Of a stretch of DNA of 18,023 bases, positions 1 through 7,862 are shown piece by piece. Under the pieces are notes generated by a model. The model ran no database searches, was not told the origin of the DNA, and saw only the letters and a program-made list of their open reading frames with translations. This DNA is from Planctomycetota bacterium (GTDB lineage: Bacteria; Planctomycetota; PUPC01; JACPCR01): NCBI GenBank assembly GCA_030740295.1, contig JASLXP010000694.1:1-18023 (forward strand). Reading direction: 5' to 3'. Each line of letters opens with the position of its first letter. Positions within the stretch are counted from its first letter, which is position 1. Position numbers and translations under genes: made by a program.

Positions 1-13
1 TTGCCCCAATGAA

Positions 14-159
14 CGGCCTCCTTATAAATGGCCGGGGCGTTGCCCCTTTTCAAATCTTTGTACCATTCACCCAGCCCGTTGGGCTGGGCTAGGCAAACAG
101 CCCGGGGCTTCGCCCCTGAAATCCGTCAAAACGACTCCGTCTTGGAGGGCTAGCGGCCC
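14..159. repeat. Cluster of short perfect hairpins (REP-like region)
   Basis: Nearly the whole stretch folds into consecutive small hairpins. CGGCC at 14-18 pairs with GGCCG at 30-34. GGGGC at 34-38 pairs with GCCCC at 42-46 around GTT. An 8-bp perfect stem, CCCAGCCC at 70-77 against GGGCTGGG at 81-88, has a 3-base loop. GGGGC at 104-108 pairs with GCCCC at 112-116 around TTC. CTCC at 135-138 pairs with GGAG at 144-147, and GGGC at 147-150 with GCCC at 156-159. The repeated design of a G/C stem with a three-base loop looks like a dispersed intergenic repeat or a structured RNA rather than coding DNA. No T-run follows any stem, so an intrinsic terminator is not supported. Whether copies exist elsewhere cannot be seen here. 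Confidence 0.6.
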
Positions 160-305
160 AGGCGTCATCAAAGCAAGGGCTTAGTGTCTTCTGCGGCAAA
201 TTCGGCTGGTTGGCCTACTCCCACAAGGGCCTCTGGCGCACGATCTGGCATGAGGATGGCAGCACGGACACGGACATGGTCAAAGCCTTGACGGGGGCCG
301 TCTAA
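120..305 (+). pseudogene. Possible gene remnant: open frame with no start
   Basis: Frame 3 is open from a stop at 117-119 to TAA at 303-305. The only ATG in it, at 276, is too close to the end to be a useful start. The last 35 or so codons read like real protein, rich in aromatic residues (FGWLAYSHKGLWRT, then WHEDGSTDTDMVKAL). I do not recognise the family. It could be the 3' end of a gene whose front was replaced by the hairpin-rich DNA upstream, or a chance open frame. The complementary strand also has an open frame over 168-353, so coding is not proven on either strand. From 306 to 379 I see nothing further except the approach to the next gene. Confidence 0.25.
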
Positions 306-379
306 CCCGTCAGTATGCGGCTGTGCAGACTCCGCATAGAGCGGTGACACCAAAGAAGAAATCAGCGGATTTCACAACA

Positions 380-982
380 ATGAGTAGACCACGAAGAGGA
401 ATTGGATTCATCACCGTGTTCGCTATCTCGCTGTCAGCGACAGGCATCAATTCGCAGAACGTGAAGGCCAGAATCAACCCGGCTTCGCCTTCGGGTTTGG
501 ATTATTACGCTCAGGGCGGGGTAGTTGTTGATGGCATCGCGTACTTCACGGCGAGCGACGGTTCTCGAAGAAAAGGCGTTAAGAGAAATAAGGACTTTCG
601 TTGCGTGGTCGCTTTCGATCTGAAGACGTTCAAAAAAATCAGGTCCTACAACTTCACTCACACCTACGATAGTTCGCCGCTTCTTTTTCAGAAGAAAGAC
701 GGTACCTGGCTGGTCATTGCCCATGAGCACAAGATGGCTCGGACGGTCGCGCTGAATCGAGATACGGGAGCAGTCGAATGGATCAGTGCTGCGAATCAGC
801 CGGGTACGCTCTTCTTCGGCTTTTCCTACTTTGTCAGGGATGATGGCTCCAAACTGATCCTGGTGTCTTGCACTAACGGCCTGCACGCCGTGTCCAGTGA
901 GACCGGCAAGGATGTCTGGTGGGTCAAGACCCGGAGTTGGGGCGAGCGGCGCGCACAGAATGGATTCGCCGAGTGGTATTGA
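380..982 (+). CDS. PQQ-like beta-propeller protein, N-terminal fragment (frameshifted)
   Basis: This is the front part of a secreted beta-propeller protein whose remainder lies in the next frame (897-4160). I chose the ATG at 380 over the GTG at 323 because it begins a plausible export signal: a basic start (MSRPRRG) followed by the hydrophobic stretch FITVFAISLSATG. No strong ribosome binding site precedes either start. Propeller blades follow, with typical repeats such as VVVDGIAYFTASDG, VVAFDLKTFKKIRSYNF, TVALNRDTGAVEWIS and LHAVSSETGKDVWW. After the blade ending near 940 the frame turns into unlike sequence (GERRAQNGFAEWY) and stops at 982, in the middle of a propeller, while matching blades resume in frame +1. 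On its own this fragment could not form a complete propeller. Propellers of this type often bind ligands or partners; no catalytic role is evident. Confidence 0.65.
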   Translation: MSRPRRGIGFITVFAISLSATGINSQNVKARINPASPSGLDYYAQGGVVVDGIAYFTASDGSRRKGVKRNKDFRCVVAFDLKTFKKIRSYNFTHTYDSSPLLFQKKDGTWLVIAHEHKMARTVALNRDTGAVEWISAANQPGTLFFGFSYFVRDDGSKLILVSCTNGLHAVSSETGKDVWWVKTRSWGERRAQNGFAEWY

Positions 983-3900
983 ACCCAGCCAAGGTGGGGT
1001 TACCCCATGCGTGGACCAGAAGAATGGGCTGGTGTTCTACCAGTGCAGCGGCAAGGTGATGAAGATACGGGCGATCGACGGCCATGTTATCAAGGAGGTC
1101 AACGTACCAAGTCCTAATCGTTGCATCTCCTGGAACACTGTGCTGGTGGACGATGCGCACGGTTATTTCATAGCAACCCGATGGTACGGAAAGCCAGAAT
1201 GGGATTCCGCCATTCGCGTCTACGACAAGGACCTGAATCTGCGATGGGAGCATACCGGGCTGCCGAACGGCAAAAAAGACACGTTGACCTATGTCGACGG
1301 AAAACTGATATGTGGGAGTGGCAACGGATGGAGCAAGAAATACACAGGCGCCAAGTGGAAGTACATCGCAGCCTACGCCATTACTGACGGCAAAGTCGTG
1401 TGGAAGTGCGACCTGTCGAAACATGATTACACAGCCATTGCCAACCTTCCTTATTTTAATGGCTACCTGTATGGGGAAAATGGGGGCAGCCCACCGCAGA
1501 CGACGAAATGTTTCCGGATCAACGCAACGAATGGAAAGCTTGAGGAGGTCTATGATTACGGAAGGATGATCACATCCTGCGCCACTCAGATCATTGCTCA
1601 GGGGAAAATCCTGAGTGGAGACCTCTGGGAGGACGGGACAGTCGTCACAGAGATCAGCGATGGCTCAAAGGCCGATTGGCCCGGGCCGTTTGGTGACCCA
1701 CAGACGAACCAGATGGCTGTCCCACACGAGCCGAACGTGAAACTGGTGCCGGTCAAAGAGGCGGGCAGACCCAATGTTGCTGAACACCTGGCCCTGAATA
1801 TTGGACTTGGTCCACCATTGGGTACCGACGGGAAGGTCAGGAGGTCGGAGAAAAACCTCGCTCTCAAGGCCAGGCTCAGACCGTCTCGAAGCCTTAAAGC
1901 AGGCTCTTACAGCGTCGATAACGTGACAGATGGCGAGCTCACCAGGAACAGCAACATGCAGAAATGCGAATCGTGCTGGGCCGGAGATTCCGCGAACCTT
2001 CTCGACAGTCCCCTGGATTTCATCGTTGACTTTGGCAAGCCCCAGACGATTGACAGCATCGCCGTGACCACGTGCCGACTCAAGAATCAGCAGAGGTTGA
2101 CGGGCTTTGACGTCTACGGGTGGGCCGGAACAGACTGGGATGGAGGCAGGCCACTCGCTGCCGTACGTAACAGCACACTACTTCGAATGGAGTGCCGGTT
2201 TGACCCTGTTACAACGTCCAAGGTCTGCATCCGTCTCTTTGATAACGCTCGAACCACTCACAACTTTCCTCACATCTCAGAACTCGAAGTCTACGCGACG
2301 GATGCGACTGCCACGCGTCATCTCAGACCTGTCGGCTTGGCGAAGCCGCTGTCGCAACTGAAGAGCGCGGCTGAGTTGGAAACCGAGATCATGCGACTTC
2401 GCTCTCTCGACCAAACGCGGGAGGGCCCGAATCACAGCCGGCGACTCGAGCTCGCTGAGAAGAAACTGACGGGTCTTAAAGAGGAGACCAAGTGGAAAAA
2501 GCAGCTTTCTAAGATTGACCTGGAAACAAAGCAATTCCTCGAATCTGGTATCCCTGAATGGGCCGCAGCCCAAAGGGAGGCCCTGGCCAAATACGTGCTC
2601 TGGATACATTGGTGGATCGGTCACCAACAGCCCGATGGCCAGTTCGGTGGCACCTGGAACGACGATGTCGAGCTCGTATGCGGCTGGCCTGTCGCTTGCC
2701 TCGCTGCAAGCGACGAGAAAACCTTCAATTCGCTCAGGCTTCTTGCAGATGGGGTCTGGAATTGGGGGCCCGTCGGGAATCACGGCTATTCAAAGTACAC
2801 CGACGTGGAACATTCGGCCGAAGAGATCTCTTACAGCCAGCCCCGGATGGCCCTCCTTGATTACGGCAATGCCAAGTGGGTCGACAGGTGCCGCACCACC
2901 GTTGAGACCTGCCTGCGCGAATTCATGGCAGCGAATCCTAAAGGCATGCTTCAGTTCAAATCCGATTGGTTTGGCTTCAGAAACGGCAAGGCGGCAGTCG
3001 ACTCCAAGCGGAGCTTCGACATACCCCAATGTGCAAAGGCCCTCAAGCCGGGCCTCTACGCGGCGTGGCACGGTGATGAGAAGATGAAGAGCGCCATGAT
3101 TGAGTACGGCGATACCTGGCTGGACGCGGCCTTGCAGGAGTACGAAGGCAAGCCCAGGGGTCTCATCCCGGCCAGGATCGATTTCGGAACGGGCAAGCCT
3201 TCCGGGATATGCACCTGGATGCCCGTTATGCGAGCCACTCACTACCATCTCATCGGCTGTTATCTGCTGACCGACGACCCCAAGTATCTCGTGCCCGCCC
3301 GGGAAACGATCCGGTACAACCTGGTTGAAAATAACGTGGGAGACCTTCCACTGTTCGGGAAGACCCGAGGTAAAGAGCATATCGGTATCGCTGATCAGCT
3401 TGCGGTCGTTGCATCGATGTGGCGCATTTTGACGGGCGACAGGAGATTCGATGCCTGGTTCGAGCGTTGGAGCCGAAAACTGGCAAAGGTCATGGGGGAG
3501 CGATATGAGAGCTTCGCGTACGCGGACAGGAAGAAGGCGGACCTGTGGATAAGGGAGCCCCTCGAGGTCGGTGCATTTCGCCTCGCACGCCGGGTCTGCG
3601 GCTCCCAGTTCTACATCGGCTGGCTCGCCACTGGGGACAAGAGCCTTCTGGTAAACGGATGCTACAACCTCAGCAACAATCTGACTGACATGTGGGGGCC
3701 GCTTACTTCCTGGTTCTATGACCGGAGCGAAATGCGCGTCACCAGCAACGACCACCTGGCGCACTCAATTCAAACCGCGGCAACGATGCTGATGTTGATG
3801 TACACCGGTGGGTATGGCCCCATCGAAGCCAAATATCCCTACATGCCGGTCTCGTGGGAAGGGACGACCCCCGATTTTGCAGCTTTGGTTCTTGAAACTG

Positions 3901-4160
3901 ATCGCAAGCACGTAAAGCTCCTTGCCTGCAATCTCGAGACTGAAGACAAGGAAGTCACCATGCGGCTCTATGAACTCACTCCTGGAACATACCGGATCAC
4001 CCGCGGGCCAGATTCAGATGGTGATCACAAACCGGATCGGATCGACGCATCCCAAGTGGTGGAGATAAAGCGCAACACAGGCGTGAGCCTCACACTCCCT
4101 GCTCGGAAAATGCAGGTGGTTCTTGTGGAAAAATCGAAGGGCGGAGAGGCACAGGAATAG
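897..4160 (+). CDS. Propeller, discoidin-like and alpha/alpha-toroid exported protein (putative carbohydrate-active), C-terminal piece
   Basis: This is the main part of a multidomain protein that starts at 380; the first 30 or so codons overlap the upstream frame and are probably not native. The domains in order are: more PQQ-like propeller blades (about 996-1710, for example VMKIRAIDGHVIKEV and YAITDGKVVWKC); a discoidin/F5-F8C-like beta-sandwich (about 1860-2310, with DFIVDFGKPQTIDSIAVT and HISELEVYATD); a charged helical linker (2340-2550); a long Trp-rich helical region resembling an (alpha/alpha) toroid (about 2560-3840, with HQQPDGQFGGTWNDDVELV near its start); and a beta-rich tail. The tail carries an Asp-rich loop, DSDGDHKPD at 4011-4037, like calcium-binding type-3 repeats. 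Toroids with this look occur in glycoside hydrolases and polysaccharide lyases, but I cannot assign a family or catalytic residues. It sits 59 bp ahead of another large exported enzyme gene on the same strand, suggesting joint expression. Alternative internal starts are ATG at 912 and 960. Confidence 0.7.
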   Translation: MRPARMSGGSRPGVGASGAHRMDSPSGIEPSQGGVTPCVDQKNGLVFYQCSGKVMKIRAIDGHVIKEVNVPSPNRCISWNTVLVDDAHGYFIATRWYGKPEWDSAIRVYDKDLNLRWEHTGLPNGKKDTLTYVDGKLICGSGNGWSKKYTGAKWKYIAAYAITDGKVVWKCDLSKHDYTAIANLPYFNGYLYGENGGSPPQTTKCFRINATNGKLEEVYDYGRMITSCATQIIAQGKILSGDLWEDGTVVTEISDGSKADWPGPFGDPQTNQMAVPHEPNVKLVPVKEAGRPNVAEHLALNIGLGPPLGTDGKVRRSEKNLALKARLRPSRSLKAGSYSVDNVTDGELTRNSNMQKCESCWAGDSANLLDSPLDFIVDFGKPQTIDSIAVTTCRLKNQQRLTGFDVYGWAGTDWDGGRPLAAVRNSTLLRMECRFDPVTTSKVCIRLFDNARTTHNFPHISELEVYATDATATRHLRPVGLAKPLSQLKSAAELETEIMRLRSLDQTREGPNHSRRLELAEKKLTGLKEETKWKKQLSKIDLETKQFLESGIPEWAAAQREALAKYVLWIHWWIGHQQPDGQFGGTWNDDVELVCGWPVACLAASDEKTFNSLRLLADGVWNWGPVGNHGYSKYTDVEHSAEEISYSQPRMALLDYGNAKWVDRCRTTVETCLREFMAANPKGMLQFKSDWFGFRNGKAAVDSKRSFDIPQCAKALKPGLYAAWHGDEKMKSAMIEYGDTWLDAALQEYEGKPRGLIPARIDFGTGKPSGICTWMPVMRATHYHLIGCYLLTDDPKYLVPARETIRYNLVENNVGDLPLFGKTRGKEHIGIADQLAVVASMWRILTGDRRFDAWFERWSRKLAKVMGERYESFAYADRKKADLWIREPLEVGAFRLARRVCGSQFYIGWLATGDKSLLVNGCYNLSNNLTDMWGPLTSWFYDRSEMRVTSNDHLAHSIQTAATMLMLMYTGGYGPIEAKYPYMPVSWEGTTPDFAALVLETDRKHVKLLACNLETEDKEVTMRLYELTPGTYRITRGPDSDGDHKPDRIDASQVVEIKRNTGVSLTLPARKMQVVLVEKSKGGEAQE

Positions 4161-4219
4161 TCTGTCCCCGTGCGGGAACCATTTGGAGTCCCCACGTCGA
4201 ATTGCTCATCAGTTGAATT

Positions 4220-7200
4220 ATGGAATCTGCAAAAGAATCAGAAGAAGTGCCCTACAGGTATATCGGCATTGTCGCGGTCACCATTGCGGCCATTCTAGCT
4301 GCTGCTGCGACCGGAGAGGACGACAGAAGTTTCGGTCTTCTCGCGCTCGAATACCGATCACGACAGCCTGTCATCCCGGTTCCACCGACGACCAAGCCGC
4401 CGGTGATCGACGGGAAGATTGGGTACAAGGAATGGACCGATGCCTCCATCCATCGGGCTTTCATCGATCAGCGTGCTGGGGTGCAGCATGATCTGACGAC
4501 TGAGCTGTATTTCAAATACGACAAAGAAGCACTTTACGTCGGCGTGCTCATCGAGCGGCCGCGGTTCGCGCGGGATCCAAAGGCCAGCTTCGAAAAGGGC
4601 AAACACAAGGCCATCTGGTGGAAAGACGACAATTTCGAGTTGTTCCTGATTCCAGGCGAACGGCAGAAGCACTCGAAGTACTGCTACGTGTTCGTCGGGA
4701 ACTCGAAGGGCGCTTACTCTGAAATGATCCAGCCGGTTGGACCGAGCCCGGCGGCCGAATGGGACGGCCAATGGGAATACGTCGCGCGGGTCAGCAGCCG
4801 GGGGAACCTCGACTTCAGTTGGCCATGCTGGGAGGCGGAACTCAAGATTCCTTACTCCCAGTTCAGGACACTCCAAAAACCAGAGCCGGGCGTGGAATGG
4901 GAGCTGGCATTCATGAGCCAGCAGGTAACGCCCGTCAAAAAGATGATCACCTTGTCACAGGCATGGTCCTATCAATCCAAAGGCTACGAATCACTCACCA
5001 TGGGCCGGCTGCGTTTTGTAAGCGAGGGATTCTGCATCCGGCAGCAGCGAATCGGTCGCATCCTTTCGGAAGACAAAAAGAGATTCGTGGCCAACGAGTT
5101 GTTTCTCAAGAACAACAGTGACACCCCGGCGAAATTCAACATTCACACCTCGCTCTATCGTGCGGAGCAAAAACGTCCCGAAAGCAAGGAGACGTTCCTC
5201 AATCTGTGGGACATGGTGGGGTACATGGATCGAACGGGCGACAAGATGCTCCAGGACCCGAAGATGGCGGTCCAGGCATTTCGGTCTCGGGCCGACATTG
5301 TTAAAGAGTTGAACGACCGCTACCGGTTTATCCGAAAGCAGGACAACAAGTACGCAGTTAAGGCGGACAGTGTTTCCTACTACCGATTCGAAGAGCCACT
5401 GAAGCACGGTGAGTATCTCTTGATGACCGAGATGCGCGAGGCCGAAACCGGCGCGCTCTTCTACAGCAGCATCCTGCCGGTTGCTTATTTCCCCGGGTTC
5501 AACATCAACGCCTACCCGTATTTTCTCAGGCACAACAAGGTTCGCGCCGAGTTGGACTTGAGCAGCTTCGACCCAGGCGTCAGCCGGGACACGATTGAAG
5601 TAGTCCTCACCAGCGAAGGGGGTGATGTCCTGGAAAAGACACAGGTGAAGGACTTCACGGTTTATGAAAAAGTGAACGCATATGTGGACACTTCCAAAGT
5701 GGCCCAGAACACCTCAGCGATCCTCAGGGCAAGACTTGTTGGCCAGAAAGGCGAAACCAAATACGAGGAGCAGACCAAAATATTTCGCCCGGAGAATCCC
5801 GATTGGTTCGGCAACGACATCGGAAAATCCAAAGTCATCTGCGAGCCATTCCAGGCGCTTAAGAAGACGAGCAAGAACACGGTGGAGCTTTACAAGCGGA
5901 CCTACAAGCTGGGTGCATCGGGTTTGCCGGAATCAGTCGTCGCACGCGGTGATGAACTCCTTGCTCAGCCAATGCACTTCGAACTGAGGGTCGACCGCGA
6001 GGTCAATTCTGATGACTTCAAACTGGATTTAAGAAGTTTCTCCGACCGAGAAGGCAAATGGTCGTCAACCTGCACGAACGACAAACTCCGGATCGAAATC
6101 CTTACGACCCTGGCCTACGACGGAATGCTGCGCTACGACGTTTCCTTTGAGCCGCGCAAAGGGCCGGTCACGATCAAGGAGTTCAGCCTGAACATTCCGG
6201 TGAAGAAGGAGTGGTCTCGCTACTTTGGCCATCATGCCATCGGGACACGGCCGGCCACTTATTCCCCAATCTGCAAAGCCGGACTTCTCGGGCGCTGGTT
6301 CAAGGAATATGGGGACGGCATGCCATTCACTTTTGCGTTCATGCTGGCTGCCGAGGATCGCGGCATTCAATGGTTCTGCCCGAGCGACCGGAACTGGTCG
6401 AATCAGGACGAGTTCAAGAAGATCGCCGTGAGGTCTGATGATCGAAGCAATACGCTCGTTGTTTCCCTTATCGACAAGGACAAAACTCTTAAAGAGAAGG
6501 CGGCCTACAACTTTGGCATCACGGTCACACCCGTTCGCCCCTCCGACCCTGATCATCCTGTTGAAATAAGCAACGGCCCCGGCCCGCAGTTCCTGATCGA
6601 GGGTGTGGACGAAAAGAAGAAGACGTGGGGCCACCAGATGTTGAAGGCGTCCCGGGAAACGGGCGGAATCATCGGTATTCACGGGTACCTGGATCCGCAA
6701 CAGATCGGTGTGCCCCGCCTCTACGATGAAGAGCAGGAGAAGAAATACATCGAGGGCGTCAAGGTCATGCACCAGTACGGCATGAAATACATTCCGTACT
6801 CCACCTGGGGTGTGAACACTCGCCTGCCGTTCTTCAAGAGCTTCGGATATGAGATGCTGCGCGAGCCATTCAAGGACATCTCCTTCGGCGCTTTTCAGCA
6901 CACCATGTCATCGACCTTTCCCGATTGGTTTCTGTCCAATCTGGTCCACCTGCGCGACAAAATGAAAGTCGACGGTCACTACATGGACAGCACGCAGTAT
7001 CCGCGACTTTGCTTTAACGAACTGGAAGGCATGGCATGGATCGACGAGAAGGGCCGCAAGCACGGTACTTATGAAATCTGGGCTCAGCGCGAGTTTGCCG
7101 AGCGCGTTTACGTCTTCTGGCATCACGAATCGAAGCCGAAGGGCATCATCAGTTCACATGTCAGCCAGGTTCCGCTGTACTTCCTCGCCCCCTTCACCGA

Positions 7201-7828
7201 TTGCATGGTCGCGGGAGAGTTTCACATCGAAGGCAAAACACTCGACGAGCAGTGTCCGCTGGACACATTCCAGATGTTCTACGCCACCTGGCCGCATGGT
7301 GTCAGCACGCACCGGCTCTGGTGGAACTGGTACTACAAGCCGCTCCAGCGAAGCCAGGTCTGGACCATGTGCCTGCTGCACGATGTGTTGATGCGCAACT
7401 GTGGCGGCAATGTCCTGGCATACGCAAATTCAGTCGGCTACGGCAAAGCATCAAGGCCCTACAAGCGCGTTCGCCGTGTCCGTCGCGAATTCAACGGCTC
7501 GGAGTTCTCGCCTTACTGGAGCCAGCAGACTGTAGAATTCAGGCCGCCAGGCCCGAAAGCGAGTGTCTGGGTGAACAAGACCCGAAAGGCGGCGTTCATC
7601 TTCGCGGGCAACATTCCAAATCAGGAATACAGCGGCACGATGACTATCGATAAACAGGCATTGCCCGCCGGCATAAGCCCAAATGCCTTTGATGCAATGT
7701 TGGATCAGGAACTGGGCACTATCGATGAGCCTATCCGCATCAGCATTAAACCCATGCGTTATCGAATGGTCACAGTAGGTCTGCGTATTCCTTTGCCGCA
7801 AGGCATCCGGTTTATGAATGACGATTGA
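4220..7828 (+). CDS. CBM9-like domain plus DUF6067/GH123-type putative glycoside hydrolase, exported
   Basis: This 1202-residue protein probably binds and hydrolyses a glycoside outside the cytoplasm. Residues 14-31 form a hydrophobic segment (YIGIVAVTIAAILAAAA) that serves as a signal peptide or membrane anchor. Residues of about 50-265 look like a family 9 carbohydrate-binding module (PPVIDGKIGYKEW, LYFKYDKEALYVGVLIERP, DDNFELFLIP). After a beta-rich middle, residues of about 550-1110 resemble DUF6067, a region linked to GH123 enzymes, with GIQWFCPSDRNW at 715 and a barrel-like part with DGHYMDSTQ at 918-926 and VAGEFH ending around 1002. Asp918, Asp923 and Glu1000 are candidate active-site acids; this is inference from position and context. 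A small beta domain closes the protein. The ATG at 4220 has no clear ribosome binding site. The stop lies 34 bp from the end of the opposite-strand gene. Confidence 0.75.
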   Translation: MESAKESEEVPYRYIGIVAVTIAAILAAAATGEDDRSFGLLALEYRSRQPVIPVPPTTKPPVIDGKIGYKEWTDASIHRAFIDQRAGVQHDLTTELYFKYDKEALYVGVLIERPRFARDPKASFEKGKHKAIWWKDDNFELFLIPGERQKHSKYCYVFVGNSKGAYSEMIQPVGPSPAAEWDGQWEYVARVSSRGNLDFSWPCWEAELKIPYSQFRTLQKPEPGVEWELAFMSQQVTPVKKMITLSQAWSYQSKGYESLTMGRLRFVSEGFCIRQQRIGRILSEDKKRFVANELFLKNNSDTPAKFNIHTSLYRAEQKRPESKETFLNLWDMVGYMDRTGDKMLQDPKMAVQAFRSRADIVKELNDRYRFIRKQDNKYAVKADSVSYYRFEEPLKHGEYLLMTEMREAETGALFYSSILPVAYFPGFNINAYPYFLRHNKVRAELDLSSFDPGVSRDTIEVVLTSEGGDVLEKTQVKDFTVYEKVNAYVDTSKVAQNTSAILRARLVGQKGETKYEEQTKIFRPENPDWFGNDIGKSKVICEPFQALKKTSKNTVELYKRTYKLGASGLPESVVARGDELLAQPMHFELRVDREVNSDDFKLDLRSFSDREGKWSSTCTNDKLRIEILTTLAYDGMLRYDVSFEPRKGPVTIKEFSLNIPVKKEWSRYFGHHAIGTRPATYSPICKAGLLGRWFKEYGDGMPFTFAFMLAAEDRGIQWFCPSDRNWSNQDEFKKIAVRSDDRSNTLVVSLIDKDKTLKEKAAYNFGITVTPVRPSDPDHPVEISNGPGPQFLIEGVDEKKKTWGHQMLKASRETGGIIGIHGYLDPQQIGVPRLYDEEQEKKYIEGVKVMHQYGMKYIPYSTWGVNTRLPFFKSFGYEMLREPFKDISFGAFQHTMSSTFPDWFLSNLVHLRDKMKVDGHYMDSTQYPRLCFNELEGMAWIDEKGRKHGTYEIWAQREFAERVYVFWHHESKPKGIISSHVSQVPLYFLAPFTDCMVAGEFHIEGKTLDEQCPLDTFQMFYATWPHGVSTHRLWWNWYYKPLQRSQVWTMCLLHDVLMRNCGGNVLAYANSVGYGKASRPYKRVRRVRREFNGSEFSPYWSQQTVEFRPPGPKASVWVNKTRKAAFIFAGNIPNQEYSGTMTIDKQALPAGISPNAFDAMLDQELGTIDEPIRISIKPMRYRMVTVGLRIPLPQGIRFMNDD

Positions 7829-7862
7829 GGCGTCCCGGACCGAGTTCAGTTCGGAATGGCGC

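Noticed and set aside
938..999. Frameshift explained by slippage between the TGGGG copies at 938-942 and 995-999
   Set aside because: The copies are 57 bases apart, a multiple of three, so deleting between them would not restore the downstream frame.
2790..3764. Long open frame on the minus strand inside the toroid protein gene
   Set aside because: It lies wholly opposite a well-patterned coding region and its translation has no recognisable domain or start signal; it is a by-product of high GC codon use.
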